22,214 nt of DNA from a virus: the IMG/VR virus record IMGVR_UViG_3300048997_000485, positions 1-22,214 of that record. One strand, written 5' to 3'. The notes under the pieces are model-generated. The model did no database searches. It was not told the origin of the DNA and saw only the letters and a list, made by a program, of their open reading frames with translations. This document shows, piece by piece, positions 8,137 to 13,690 of this stretch. The translations under genes were made by a program, and so were the position numbers. The first letter of the stretch is position 1. Each line of letters begins with the position of its first letter.

Positions 8137-8421
8137 TTGGCCCAGCAGCCATATCGAAGCTATCAGCCCGGCGAAGAGGTGTTCGTACGGGCCATCGTGC
8201 TTGAGCACTGCTCGACCACCTCCCGCGGCGGCGTCGGCGTGGTGAGATTCGAGGATTACCCGAATTTCGCGATCACCGCCTACGCCCCGGTCTCCGAAAT
8301 CGCCAGGGCGAACGAGATCGCCTCGCTCGCGCCCCTACGCCGACCGAATCTGGCGATCGAGGAGGCGGAACGCGCAGGCCTTCCATCCGCCGTTAACCGA
8401 CCGGCAATGCCTCTCGCCTAA
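8137..8421 (+). CDS. Small phage protein, unknown function
   Basis: 94 aa from TTG 8137, chosen because TTGGAGG (8125-8131) lies just upstream as ribosome binding site; an upstream TTG at 8125 is part of that site. Residues about 10-50 are beta-rich (EEVFVRAIVLEHC, GVGVVRF, FAITAYAPVSEI). The C-terminal third is low-complexity and polar. No known motif is seen. It is first in a set of small genes after a candidate promoter. I do not recognise it. Confidence 0.65.
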   Translation: MAQQPYRSYQPGEEVFVRAIVLEHCSTTSRGGVGVVRFEDYPNFAITAYAPVSEIARANEIASLAPLRRPNLAIEEAERAGLPSAVNRPAMPLA

Positions 8422-8447
8422 CCCTGATTCCGCAAGGGGTTACGGGT

Positions 8448-8786
8448 ATGCGTTCAGTCCCCGCATCATTTCGGCTTTCGTTTCTATTGCCGCCGGGCTC
8501 GGCCTCGGCGCTCGGCGTCTATTCCGGTTGGGTGCCGCATTGCGCAATCGAGATCGATCTCGTCCGCGCCGTCATCACCGGTCCGTCCAAGGAGGCCGTG
8601 ATCGAACAGACCGCGCGCCTGGTGCGAACGATCTGCTTCGGGCGCCAGGACCTGTCGATCGACGCAGTGCTGGAATCGCCGCCGCCTGGCGGCGGCCGGG
8701 ACGGCTGGACCCTCATCGTCGGCGCCGATATCGCTTTTGCGCCGACCGGGCTCGGCGCCACCTTTCCGGAGCGCACCGTTGCCTAA
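8448..8786 (+). CDS. Small phage protein, unknown function
   Basis: 112 aa, ATG 8448 with AAGGGG about 11 bases upstream. The first 25 residues are hydrophobic with an early Arg (RLSFLLPPGSASALGVYSG) and could be mistaken for a signal peptide, but no clear cleavage site is visible. The rest has a regular alternation of short strands and helices (AIEIDLVRAVITGPSKEAVIEQTARLV). The gene overlaps the next start by 8 bases. Function unknown. Confidence 0.62.
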   Translation: MRSVPASFRLSFLLPPGSASALGVYSGWVPHCAIEIDLVRAVITGPSKEAVIEQTARLVRTICFGRQDLSIDAVLESPPPGGGRDGWTLIVGADIAFAPTGLGATFPERTVA

Positions 8787-9021
8787 GCAAGCGACCTGGA
8801 CCGAGGCGGAGCTGGAGGCGCTGGCAAAAGTGCCGCCGAACGACCGCGTGGCGCTGGCGCGGTACCGGGCCGAATTTCCAGGGCATAAGCCCAACGCCGT
8901 TTCCGCCATGCTGATGAAACTGCGCATACGCGGCGCGGCGAAGGATTTTGTTGGCCGCAAGGGCGCGCTGGACCCCTTCCCGAAACACCGCGAATTAACT
9001 CAGCGAGGAACATTCGTTTGA
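8779..9021 (+). CDS. Single Myb/SANT-like repeat protein
   Basis: 80 aa from TTG 8779, with GGAG 9-12 bases upstream; the frame is open further upstream but lacks a better start. It opens with a basic peptide and then ATWTEAELEAL, a helix, and PNAVSAMLMKLRIRG. This layout (Trp, two or three acidic residues, helix-turn-helix, Ala-rich third helix, LG/RG end) is the same as each of the five repeats in the ATPase at 1-1953. It is probably a small DNA-binding protein, maybe a partner or competitor of that protein. The inference rests on pattern only. Confidence 0.68.
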   Translation: MPKQATWTEAELEALAKVPPNDRVALARYRAEFPGHKPNAVSAMLMKLRIRGAAKDFVGRKGALDPFPKHRELTQRGTFV

Positions 9022-9052
9022 TTGCGCCCCGCCCCTGCCCGTTAATCCCGCC

Positions 9053-9277
9053 ATGTCCCCGCCGACCGGCATCGACCGCGACCAGGCGCGCGCCCATATT
9101 GGCGTGCTCAACCTGTTGCTGGCCAGCCCCGGGCTGGACGACGACACCGGGCGGCGCGCGCAATGGCTGAAGCTGCGGCTGCAGGAACGGGTGCCGGACG
9201 AGGCGGAGCGGCTACCCGATTTCACCGACGCACGGATTGCTTGGCTATTGGCGGGAGGCGCGCTGCGCGCGGCCTGA
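9053..9277 (+). CDS. Small phage protein, unknown function
   Basis: 74 aa from ATG 9053; no clear Shine-Dalgarno precedes it, which lowers certainty. It is helical, with two amphipathic helices (ARAHIGVLNLLLAS and RRAQWLKLRLQERV) and a C-terminal helix, DARIAWLLAGGAL. It ends in TGATG overlapping the next start, which argues for a real coupled gene. No family recognised. Confidence 0.52.
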   Translation: MSPPTGIDRDQARAHIGVLNLLLASPGLDDDTGRRAQWLKLRLQERVPDEAERLPDFTDARIAWLLAGGALRAA

Positions 9278-9525
9278 TGGCGGCGGCGGACACGAACTGC
9301 CGAGCGCGCCGCGCCCGCGGCCACTGCGCCGGCGGCGATGCCATGCGCCGGCTGCCGATCGGTTTCGACTGCGAGACCTTCGAAGATATCGACCGCACTG
9401 CCGTTGCCGCCGGCATCAGCTTTGCCGAGCGCGTGCGCCAGCTGGTCGAACTAGGCCGCGAAACTGAACAACAAGAAAAGGGCCTCTCAATTGCTGCAGG
9501 CTTTAAAAGCGGAAGGCCTCGTTGA
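9277..9525 (+). CDS. Ribbon-helix-helix-like small regulator
   Basis: 82 aa if translated from ATG 9277 (TGATG overlap); an alternative ATG at 9343 gives a 60-residue protein that starts directly at the domain and may be the real one. The core RLPIGFDCETFEDIDRTAV-AGISFAERVRQLVELGRE has a strand followed by two helices, as in CopG/Arc proteins. Such proteins bind operators as dimers. It overlaps the NusG-like gene by 35 bases, so the two may be co-regulated. Fold call moderate. Confidence 0.62.
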   Translation: MAAADTNCRARRARGHCAGGDAMRRLPIGFDCETFEDIDRTAVAAGISFAERVRQLVELGRETEQQEKGLSIAAGFKSGRPR

Positions 9526-10075
9526 CTTTGATCCGCAGGCGCAGGCGCCGCGGCCGAGCCATTGGCTGATCGGCATCGCACAGTCGGCTCGCGAGGTCGG
9601 TACAGTCGAGCGGATCGGAGATCTCGGGATAGGTCCGTATCTTCCTCTTGTCATCAAGCAACGTCGCGCCGGTCGCAACCGGCTGCGCGAGGTCCCGGAG
9701 CCTTTGTTGAGGCCTTATTTTTTTGTGCCGACCACGATAACTGATCAGGACTATCACGACATCCTCAACACCCGCGGCGTCATCCGTTTCCTCGAATTCG
9801 ACGGAAGACTCGCCGTAGTGCGCGACGCCGAGCTTGATCGCGCGCGCGCGGAGGAGCGCTACTGCGAAGAGCGTCGTTTACGGCGAATTCTAGAATCCGG
9901 ACAAGGTCCGCGTTTCATCATAGGCGAAGAGGTCAAAATCACCGTCGGCTTTGCGACGATGCATGCAAGCGTTCACAAGATCGGAGCGAAGCGCATTAAG
10001 GTGAAGCTTAGCGGAACAACTCTGTTCGGCCGGGACGTCGTAGAGGTCGATCTGGCTCATATTCAGCCGGTTTGA
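9491..10075 (+). CDS. NusG/RfaH-like transcription elongation (antitermination) factor
   Basis: 194 aa from TTG 9491, with AAAAGGG 9 bases upstream; no ATG exists before residue 150. An NGN-type domain is visible: HWLIGIAQSAREV-GTVERI, GIGPYLPLV, then R-RP-YFFV (pattern 'P.LLRPYFFV', as in NusG/RfaH 'L.PGYVFV'), ending in GVIRFLEFDG. A KOW-like domain follows (about residues 141-193): FIIGEEVKITVGFA ... KIKVKLSGTTLFGRDVVEVDLAHIQPV. The KOW turn is degenerate. Specialised NusG paralogues of this size bind RNA polymerase and suppress pausing/termination. In a phage this would act as a late-gene switch. Alternatives: a decoy that competes with host NusG. The gene ends in a terminator hairpin. 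GC is visibly lower than in the flanking replication genes. Confidence 0.8.
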   Translation: MLQALKAEGLVDFDPQAQAPRPSHWLIGIAQSAREVGTVERIGDLGIGPYLPLVIKQRRAGRNRLREVPEPLLRPYFFVPTTITDQDYHDILNTRGVIRFLEFDGRLAVVRDAELDRARAEERYCEERRLRRILESGQGPRFIIGEEVKITVGFATMHASVHKIGAKRIKVKLSGTTLFGRDVVEVDLAHIQPV

Positions 10076-10082
10076 TTTTTTT
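10052..10082 (+). terminator. Probable intrinsic terminator inside the 3' end of the NusG-like gene
   Basis: Stem CTGGCT (10052-10057) / AGCCGG (10065-10070), six pairs with one G-T, loop of seven, then TTTGATTTTTTT (10071-10082). The stem codes for the last residues of the protein. The location raises the possibility that the factor controls read-through of its own terminator. Confidence 0.55.
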
Positions 10083-10275
10083 AGTCAATGTGAACCACGT
10101 TGGGTTTTCGCCGAAACATACTGATCGGCGAACACGTGAACGCGCCGTTCTAAGCGGCGTGGGCCGCGGCATCGACCGATCAAAAGGGGAGTGTCACGGC
10201 GCGGCGTTTGTCGCCGTCACAGCAGCGGCCTCCGCGGAGGTTAGCTAGTCGCGAAGCGTCGGGGACCATGATGTA
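10083..10275 (+). other. Structured non-coding stretch after the NusG-like gene
   Basis: About 190 bases with no convincing gene. It contains several short hairpins: CGCCG/CGGCG with loop TTCTAAG (around 10142-10158), the perfect palindrome CCTCCGCGGAGG (10229-10240), and CGGCG/CGCCG with loop TTTGT (around 10202-10216), where an alternative pairing ACGGCG/CGCCGT competes. The last could be a conformational switch. It may be the leader RNA of the next gene or a recruitment site for the NusG-like factor; this is speculative. Confidence 0.3.
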
Positions 10276-10524
10276 ATGTCGTTTTCAGTCAGTTTCGCCG
10301 CTCGATCGCGCGCCCACGCGCTGCGGCTGCTCGAGCAACGCGCGGCGCAGCTGCCGACGTCAGTGTTGTGCTTCCTCAAAATATCACTGGAAAACCTGCA
10401 GCCGCCGAAAGACGCGCAGCGAACCATCATGGTCGAGGCCTCCGGCCATTTGTGCGACGGCGCCGGCAGCTTCGCGAACAGCAACGCCACCATCAAGGTG
10501 TCGGCGATCGACATTCCGGATTAG
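10276..10524 (+). CDS. Small phage protein, unknown function
   Basis: 82 aa from ATG 10276, with GGGG about 12 bases upstream. The pattern is a strand (SFSVSFAA), a helix (RAHALRLLEQRAA), another helix (FLKISLENL), then strands (RTIMVEASGHLCDGAG, NATIKVSAIDIP). This pattern of a hydrophobic beta half after two helices looks like small phage proteins annotated as hypothetical in rhizobial prophages. No motif of known function is seen. Confidence 0.66.
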   Translation: MSFSVSFAARSRAHALRLLEQRAAQLPTSVLCFLKISLENLQPPKDAQRTIMVEASGHLCDGAGSFANSNATIKVSAIDIPD

Positions 10525-10618
10525 CGAACTTCGAGAGGCGCGCGAGCGCATTGGGCGGCGCCGTTAGCGCGGGGCGCCGCGGCCGCGGAAGTAACGGCCG
10601 GATGGGAGCTCTCTCGGA

Positions 10619-10768
10619 ATGACGCTGAAGACCGGCTTTGCACTGCTGACCGGCCTGACGCTTGGGATGTGCCTCGCAGCCGAATTGCAGGCAAAAGCCT
10701 ATGCCCGCCAGTTTACGGCGCTGCATATCGCGACCTGCACCAAGGCCGACAAGGCCAGTGTCCGATAA
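10619..10768 (+). CDS. 49-residue protein with a membrane/signal segment, ending in a recombination-like site
   Basis: Starts at ATG 10619 with GGGAG about 12 bases upstream. Residues 1-25 are a Lys-containing start followed by a hydrophobic run (TGFALLTGLTLGMCLAAEL), suggesting a signal or membrane anchor. The rest is short and polar (TKADKASVR). The stop codon TAA is the last three bases of the left arm of the 28-bp site at 10758-10785. It could be a small membrane protein, or a gene cut short when the site inserted. No family recognised. Confidence 0.5.
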   Translation: MTLKTGFALLTGLTLGMCLAAELQAKAYARQFTALHIATCTKADKASVR

Positions 10769-10785
10769 GCGCCCTTATCGGACAC
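10758..10785. repeat. dif-like 28-bp palindromic site, left copy
   Basis: Arms GTGTCCGATAA (10758-10768) and TTATCGGACAC (10775-10785) are perfect reverse complements, separated by the 6-base centre GCGCCC. CAG follows. This 11-6-11 layout with inner ATAA and TTAT is the same as in XerCD dif sites. A second copy lies at 13663-13690. Convergent genes end on either side, so a bidirectional terminator is the main alternative, but there is no T-tract. Confidence 0.75.
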
Positions 10786-10795
10786 CAGACCCGGC

Positions 10796-11095
10796 TTAGG
10801 CAAAAAGCTGGCCACCAAACGGGTTGTCCCCTTTCACATCCCAGACCAGCGGTCGCCCATTTACCGCGTGATTTGAGAGGGGCTCGCCTTCAGCGTTCCA
10901 CGCACCGATGGCCTCACCTATTTCTGTAGACGTCGGAACCTCAGACCAGTTGACGTACAGAACGCCTTTGTGATCGTGCAAGCCCGCGATCGACTTTATA
11001 CCCTTGCTCTCAAGCGCGGAGCTGAGTTTTTTGAGCCTTTCTATCCGCGAAGGCTCCGTATCGGATCGATTTGCCGTGATACGAATTTCGGTCAT
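10796..11095 (-). CDS. Small protein, unknown function (leftward)
   Basis: 99 aa, ATG at 11095, with GAGG about 10-13 bases upstream on the minus strand. It is basic at the N-terminus (TEIRITANRSDTEPSRIERLKKL), helical, then has a mixed part with Trp (VLYVNWSEVPTSTEIGEAIGAWN, GRPLVWDVKGDNPFGG). No membrane segment. It is the second gene of a two-gene leftward unit and ends 10 bases inside the left dif-like site. No recognised family; cargo of the module. Confidence 0.62.
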   Translation of the reverse strand: MTEIRITANRSDTEPSRIERLKKLSSALESKGIKSIAGLHDHKGVLYVNWSEVPTSTEIGEAIGAWNAEGEPLSNHAVNGRPLVWDVKGDNPFGGQLFA

Positions 11096-11125
11096 TTTCG
11101 TCCGCCTCGCTACCGCAGATGCCGT

Positions 11126-11335
11126 TTAGGCCTCAGGATGATGCACCAGGACCGTGTCAGGCCGGCGCTCGCATTTTTCGAACGAACCATCTTCCAGCCC
11201 GGCTTGGATATAGACATCGAAGACCGTCGTGCGATCGTCTTCATACGTTTTTCCGGCCTCGATCCTGAACATGCAATATTCCAGGTCAATGCTCTTTGAC
11301 TGCTTTGCCAGCACGACGGTGTTTCGGCGCTTCAT
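11126..11335 (-). CDS. Small protein, unknown function (leftward)
   Basis: 69 aa, ATG at 11335, with AGGG further upstream on the minus strand than usual. It is a beta-rich, mixed-charge protein (YCMFRIEAGKTYEDDRTTVFDVYIQAGLEDG). It ends 31 bases before the next leftward gene, which probably shares its transcript. Its start is divergent from the recombinase, with only 32 bases between, so the two promoters must overlap and may be co-regulated. No recognised family. Confidence 0.6.
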   Translation of the reverse strand: MKRRNTVVLAKQSKSIDLEYCMFRIEAGKTYEDDRTTVFDVYIQAGLEDGSFEKCERRPDTVLVHHPEA

Positions 11336-11367
11336 GGTCTTGTCGCCCTTTTGGGTAGGCGCCCATC

Positions 11368-12300
11368 ATGTCAGAATCGCAAGCCCTAGTCGACCCGCGG
11401 GCATCGGTTCGGGCTTATCTCGAGGCGGAGAAAGCCGCCGGCACGCGGCGGGCCTATAAATCGGACTGGGCCGACTTTTGCACCTGGTGCGATACTGTAA
11501 ATGTTTACAGTATGCCGGCCGAACCGATGACGGTGGCCCGCTATCTGGCCCAGCTCGCCGACAGCGGCAAGAAGGCCGCGACAATCCAGCGCCGCGTGGC
11601 GTCGATCCGGGCCGCGCACCGGGCTGCGGGGCATGAGCCGCCCACCAACGCCGAGGGCGTCAAGGGCACGATGCGCGGGATCCGGCGCACGCTGGGCACC
11701 CGCAAGGTCAAGAAGGCGCCGGCGACGGCGGAGATCATCATGAGCCTGCAGGCGGTGTTTCCGGACACGCTTGCAGGCAAGCGCGACCGGGCGATCGTGC
11801 TGCTGGGCTTTGCCGCGGCGCTGCGCCGTTCCGAGCTGGTCGCGCTGGACGTCGCCGATGTCGAATGGCGGCGCAAAGGCATCCTGCTGCACAAGCGGCG
11901 GTCCAAGACCGACCAGGAGGGCAAGGGCGCGACGATTCCGATACCTCGCGGCGAGGCGCTGAAGCCGGTCGACGCGCTCGATGCCTGGCTGAAGGCTTCC
12001 GGGATCTGCGAAGGGGCCCTCTTCCGCGCCGTGCACAGATCCGGCGCGCTGCTGAACAAAAGGCTTTCAGATCGCGACGTCGCGCGCATCGTCAAACGTT
12101 CCGTGGCGGCCGCCGGCATCGACGCGAAGGTTTTCTCAGGACACTCGCTGCGCGCCGGCTTCGTCACCTCGGCGCTCGATGCCGGCGAAGACCCGATGAA
12201 GATCATGCCGATCACCGGCCACAAGAAGGTCGACACGCTGCAGGAATACGACCGGCGCGAGAACGATTTCGACAGTCATGCGGGCAAGGGATTTCTCTAA
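11368..12300 (+). CDS. Tyrosine recombinase (phage integrase/XerC-like family)
   Basis: 310 aa. A SAM-like core-binding N-terminal domain (about 15-110, with TRRAYKSDWADFCTWC and ATIQRRVASIRAAHRAAG) is followed by the catalytic domain. Active-site residues are visible: R153 in LRRSEL, K in the KTDQEGKGA turn, H259-X2-R262 in SGHSLRAGF, H285 in ITGHKK and nucleophile Y294 in EYDRR. The protein ends with DSHAGKGFL. It cuts and rejoins two DNA sites through a phosphotyrosine link. The dif-like sites on both sides of the module are obvious candidate substrates. The next gene starts at TAATG, so it leads an operon. Its place between replication and packaging genes is unusual for a prophage integrase. 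A role as the phage integrase or in dimer resolution remains possible. Confidence 0.93.
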   Translation: MSESQALVDPRASVRAYLEAEKAAGTRRAYKSDWADFCTWCDTVNVYSMPAEPMTVARYLAQLADSGKKAATIQRRVASIRAAHRAAGHEPPTNAEGVKGTMRGIRRTLGTRKVKKAPATAEIIMSLQAVFPDTLAGKRDRAIVLLGFAAALRRSELVALDVADVEWRRKGILLHKRRSKTDQEGKGATIPIPRGEALKPVDALDAWLKASGICEGALFRAVHRSGALLNKRLSDRDVARIVKRSVAAAGIDAKVFSGHSLRAGFVTSALDAGEDPMKIMPITGHKKVDTLQEYDRRENDFDSHAGKGFL

Positions 12301-12518
12301 TGTGCGTTTTGACTGCTTTGAGCTGGGAAGGTGAGTTGCCGCTGCCGGGCCACTACGTGAAAGCCCGCAGAGGCCGTATCGCATTTCTAATTCTCGAAGT
12401 TCTCCGGCCCAACAAACCAAACGCCAAGTATGCAGCGCGGCTCCAATGTGCACGTATGAACCCTTCTTACCTTCATCGTGACGCCGTAGTTCATCCTTGG
12501 CATTGGGCGAGACGATGA
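12300..12518 (+). CDS. Small basic protein, unknown function
   Basis: 72 aa, ATG overlapping the recombinase stop (TAATG). Residues about 18-72: YVKARRGRIAFLILEVLRP, AARLQCARMNP, AVVHPWHWARR. The pattern of a (K/R)(R)GR-AFLI-EV core and an ending with VHPW.W resembles a small family I have seen in rhizobial prophages as 'hypothetical'. It is basic and beta-rich, maybe nucleic-acid binding. It overlaps the next gene by ATGA. It belongs to the recombinase operon. Confidence 0.7.
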   Translation: MCVLTALSWEGELPLPGHYVKARRGRIAFLILEVLRPNKPNAKYAARLQCARMNPSYLHRDAVVHPWHWARR

Positions 12519-12733
12519 AGCGATTGCTCTGCAGGATATTCGGCCATCGTCGGCAGTCGAGCAATTGGTACCGCCTCCCGCCATTTATCTCCCGCCTTTA
12601 CAGTGGCACCCGTTGGTTGAGCAACACTCGGTGCGCTCGCTGTGGCAAGCGGTTGGAGGTGCATCGCGTTCACCGCAGCCGCAGACCTTCGGCTTCCGAT
12701 GTCCGAAGCCACGCCGGCGGGCGCTTTTTGTAG
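12515..12733 (+). CDS. Small cysteine-containing protein with shared C-terminal tail
   Basis: 72 aa, ATGA-coupled. The N-terminus MKRLLCRIFGHRR with a later TRCARCGKRL gives a Cys-His-Cys-X2-Cys pattern that may bind zinc. Small phage proteins of this type (K-R-L-C-x-I-x-G-H opening) are known but uncharacterised. The C-terminus RSHAGGRFL is nearly the same as that of the gene at 12993-13361 and like that of the recombinase. The similarity extends past the stop codon. Function unknown. Confidence 0.68.
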   Translation: MKRLLCRIFGHRRQSSNWYRLPPFISRLYSGTRWLSNTRCARCGKRLEVHRVHRSRRPSASDVRSHAGGRFL

Positions 12734-12739
12734 GGGTAC
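12709..12739 (+). repeat. Cassette-end repeat, first copy
   Basis: CCACGCCGGCGG (12709-12720), four variable bases, TTTTTGTAG (12725-12733, with the stop codon), then GGGGTAC. It matches 13337-13368 at 12 and 9 consecutive bases plus most of the following seven. It includes the palindrome CGCCGGCG. It lies at the end of a gene that is otherwise unrelated to the second one. Confidence 0.6.
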
Positions 12740-12744
12740 ATTGA

Positions 12745-12993
12745 ATGTCCGAGGTTAACAGCACGTCCGACGCTCGCGTCCTGAACAACACGGTTCGTCA
12801 TCAATACCGTGTTCTCAGCGACAGCGAGAAGGCGCTCATGTTGAGCATCAAGGATGCCGGCCAGGGGTTCTTGGAGCTGCTCGAGGCCGTAGCTGCGCAA
12901 ACCCGAGGTTTTGGGGGAAGCCGCGAACTGTCGATCGCCAAGACGAAGATCGAAGAAGCCGTCATGTGGGCGGTGAAGCACGTCACGAGCTAA
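12745..12993 (+). CDS. acb2: Acb2/Tad1-type hairpin protein (cyclic-nucleotide sponge, anti-CBASS)
   Basis: 82 aa. Polar N-terminus, then VRHQYRVLSDSEKALMLSIKDAG, a helix, GFLELLEAV, a loop, and SRELSIAKTKIEEAVMWAVKHVT. This is the Acb2/Tad1 hairpin domain pattern. Known members (Acb2 of Pseudomonas phages, Tad1) form hexamers that bind and sequester cyclic dinucleotides/trinucleotides made by CBASS, or the signal of Thoeris. Y21 and K36 have the same spacing (15) as the ligand residues Y11 and K26 that I recall for PaMx33 Acb2. Start: ATG 12745, 11 bases after the previous stop, with GGGG nearby. It is followed by a zinc-ribbon gene at TAATG. Family call strong; the bound ligand is not predictable from this. 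Confidence 0.85.
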   Translation: MSEVNSTSDARVLNNTVRHQYRVLSDSEKALMLSIKDAGQGFLELLEAVAAQTRGFGGSRELSIAKTKIEEAVMWAVKHVTS

Positions 12994-13361
12994 TGGCCGA
13001 TCTTTCCAAGGCCCTGGTCTACAATCCGTTCGAGGGGGACTTCGGCGACCAAGGCGATCGCGAGTTGCGCGACAAGATCGTCAAGTTCCGCAAGGCCGGC
13101 GGTTGTCACCTGTGCGGCAACGATGTGAAGCCCGGGACATTGGGCCGAAGCCTGACAATGCTTTGGGCAACGGACGGTGTGATGACCTACCGGTATTGTA
13201 CCGAGTGCACGGAAGCGCAGGCGAGCAGCTGGACTGATGACGGTAGAGCTCTTGATGTGCGATACGCGGAGAGGTCGCGGTCTACCGCCCGGCGCGCTCG
13301 TTCTGGTGTCCGGAATACGACCGGGGCGTTCGACACCCACGCCGGCGGAAAGTTTTTGTAG
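12993..13361 (+). CDS. Zinc-ribbon protein translated with acb2
   Basis: 122 aa, ATG overlapping the acb2 stop (TAATG). MADLSKALVYNPFEGDFGD opens the protein, then HLCGNDVKPG (C-X2-C type start: CHLC) and YRYCTECTEA (C-X2-C) form a four-cysteine zinc ribbon around residues 37-72, then SSWTDDG. This layout occurs as a small conserved phage protein often located near Acb2-like genes. The last 30 residues are a basic, Arg/Ser-rich extension ending FDTHAGGKFL, a tail shared with two other genes of the module. It may be a partner of Acb2 or an independent anti-host factor; unknown. Confidence 0.78.
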   Translation: MADLSKALVYNPFEGDFGDQGDRELRDKIVKFRKAGGCHLCGNDVKPGTLGRSLTMLWATDGVMTYRYCTECTEAQASSWTDDGRALDVRYAERSRSTARRARSGVRNTTGAFDTHAGGKFL

Positions 13362-13368
13362 AGGCTAC
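13337..13368 (+). repeat. Cassette-end repeat, second copy
   Basis: CCACGCCGGCGG (13337-13348), AAAG, TTTTTGTAG (13353-13361), then AGGCTAC. It overlaps the stop codons of two convergent genes; GTAG and CTAC form an inverted pair over three bases. Matches the copy at 12709-12739. Confidence 0.6.
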
Positions 13369-13622
13369 TGATCGACGTCGTCAAAGATCGAACGATTACC
13401 GTGTTCATCGACCATCATTCCCTCAGGCGTGAATTTGGGCCGCCCGTTAGGATGAAGCACTTCTGCGGTAAGCGCCGCCCTGATTTCCGTTCGATAGAGG
13501 GGTTGCGCCAAATGGCTTCTTACCAGCTCAGCGATCGCGGCAGGCTCGAGCCCCGGCGTTTCGGACAGACTGTCCACGTATTCTTGTAGATATAGGCGAC
13601 ACTGGTCGTATCGAGTCATCAC
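13365..13622 (-). CDS. Small protein, unknown function (leftward)
   Basis: 85 aa, ATG at 13622 with CCGGAG about 9 bases upstream on the minus strand. Mostly helical and acidic: RYDQCRLYLQEYVDSLS, PAAIAELVRSHLAQPL, TEIRAALTAEVLHP, then a polar C-terminus (GNRSIFDDVDQ). It converges on the zinc-ribbon gene with only 3 bases between stops. The rightward open frame overlapping it (13401-13589) is rejected. Function unknown. Confidence 0.66.
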   Translation of the reverse strand: MMTRYDQCRLYLQEYVDSLSETPGLEPAAIAELVRSHLAQPLYRTEIRAALTAEVLHPNGRPKFTPEGMMVDEHGNRSIFDDVDQ

Positions 13623-13662
13623 GGCGCTCCGGCCGACATCCTAGCACAAAAGTTCAGCCCTG

Positions 13663-13690
13663 GTGTCCGATAACCGCCGTTAACGGACAC
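13663..13690. repeat. dif-like 28-bp palindromic site, right copy
   Basis: Arms GTGTCCGATAA (13663-13673) and TTAACGGACAC (13680-13690) with the 6-base centre CCGCCG. The left arm is identical to that of 10758-10785; the right arm has one change (T to A). CCTG/CAGG extend the palindrome to 13659-13694. The stop codon of the leftward gene that starts at 13886 lies in the right arm. Confidence 0.75.

Larger units (their letters stand above)
10758..13690. mobile_element. Candidate dif-site-bounded module: recombinase plus anti-defence cargo
   Basis: Two near-identical 28-bp palindromic sites enclose about 2.9 kb holding a tyrosine recombinase, a four-gene cargo operon with an Acb2/Tad1-type protein, and three leftward small genes. 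The outside genes end within the site arms. Packaging genes follow and replication genes precede, so the module interrupts a usual phage gene order. The different 6-base centres of the two sites (GCGCCC, CCGCCG) mean that direct recombination between them would leave mismatched overlaps, as with Acinetobacter pdif modules or attL/attR pairs. Mobility is inferred, not shown. Confidence 0.45.

Noticed and set aside
10083-10275. tRNA gene in the structured gap
   Set aside because: No cloverleaf with anticodon loop, T-loop (GTTCGA-type) or CCA-adjacent acceptor stem can be drawn.
10758-10785. Ordinary rho-independent terminator
   Set aside because: Not fully excluded: the hairpin is strong and lies between convergent genes, but no T-tract follows on either strand and the near-copy at 13663 sits between two genes of the same orientation, within one gene's end.
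13401-13589. Rightward 62-codon open frame after the zinc-ribbon gene
   Set aside because: It overlaps a leftward gene with a better ribosome site and more protein-like sequence; its start lacks a Shine-Dalgarno.
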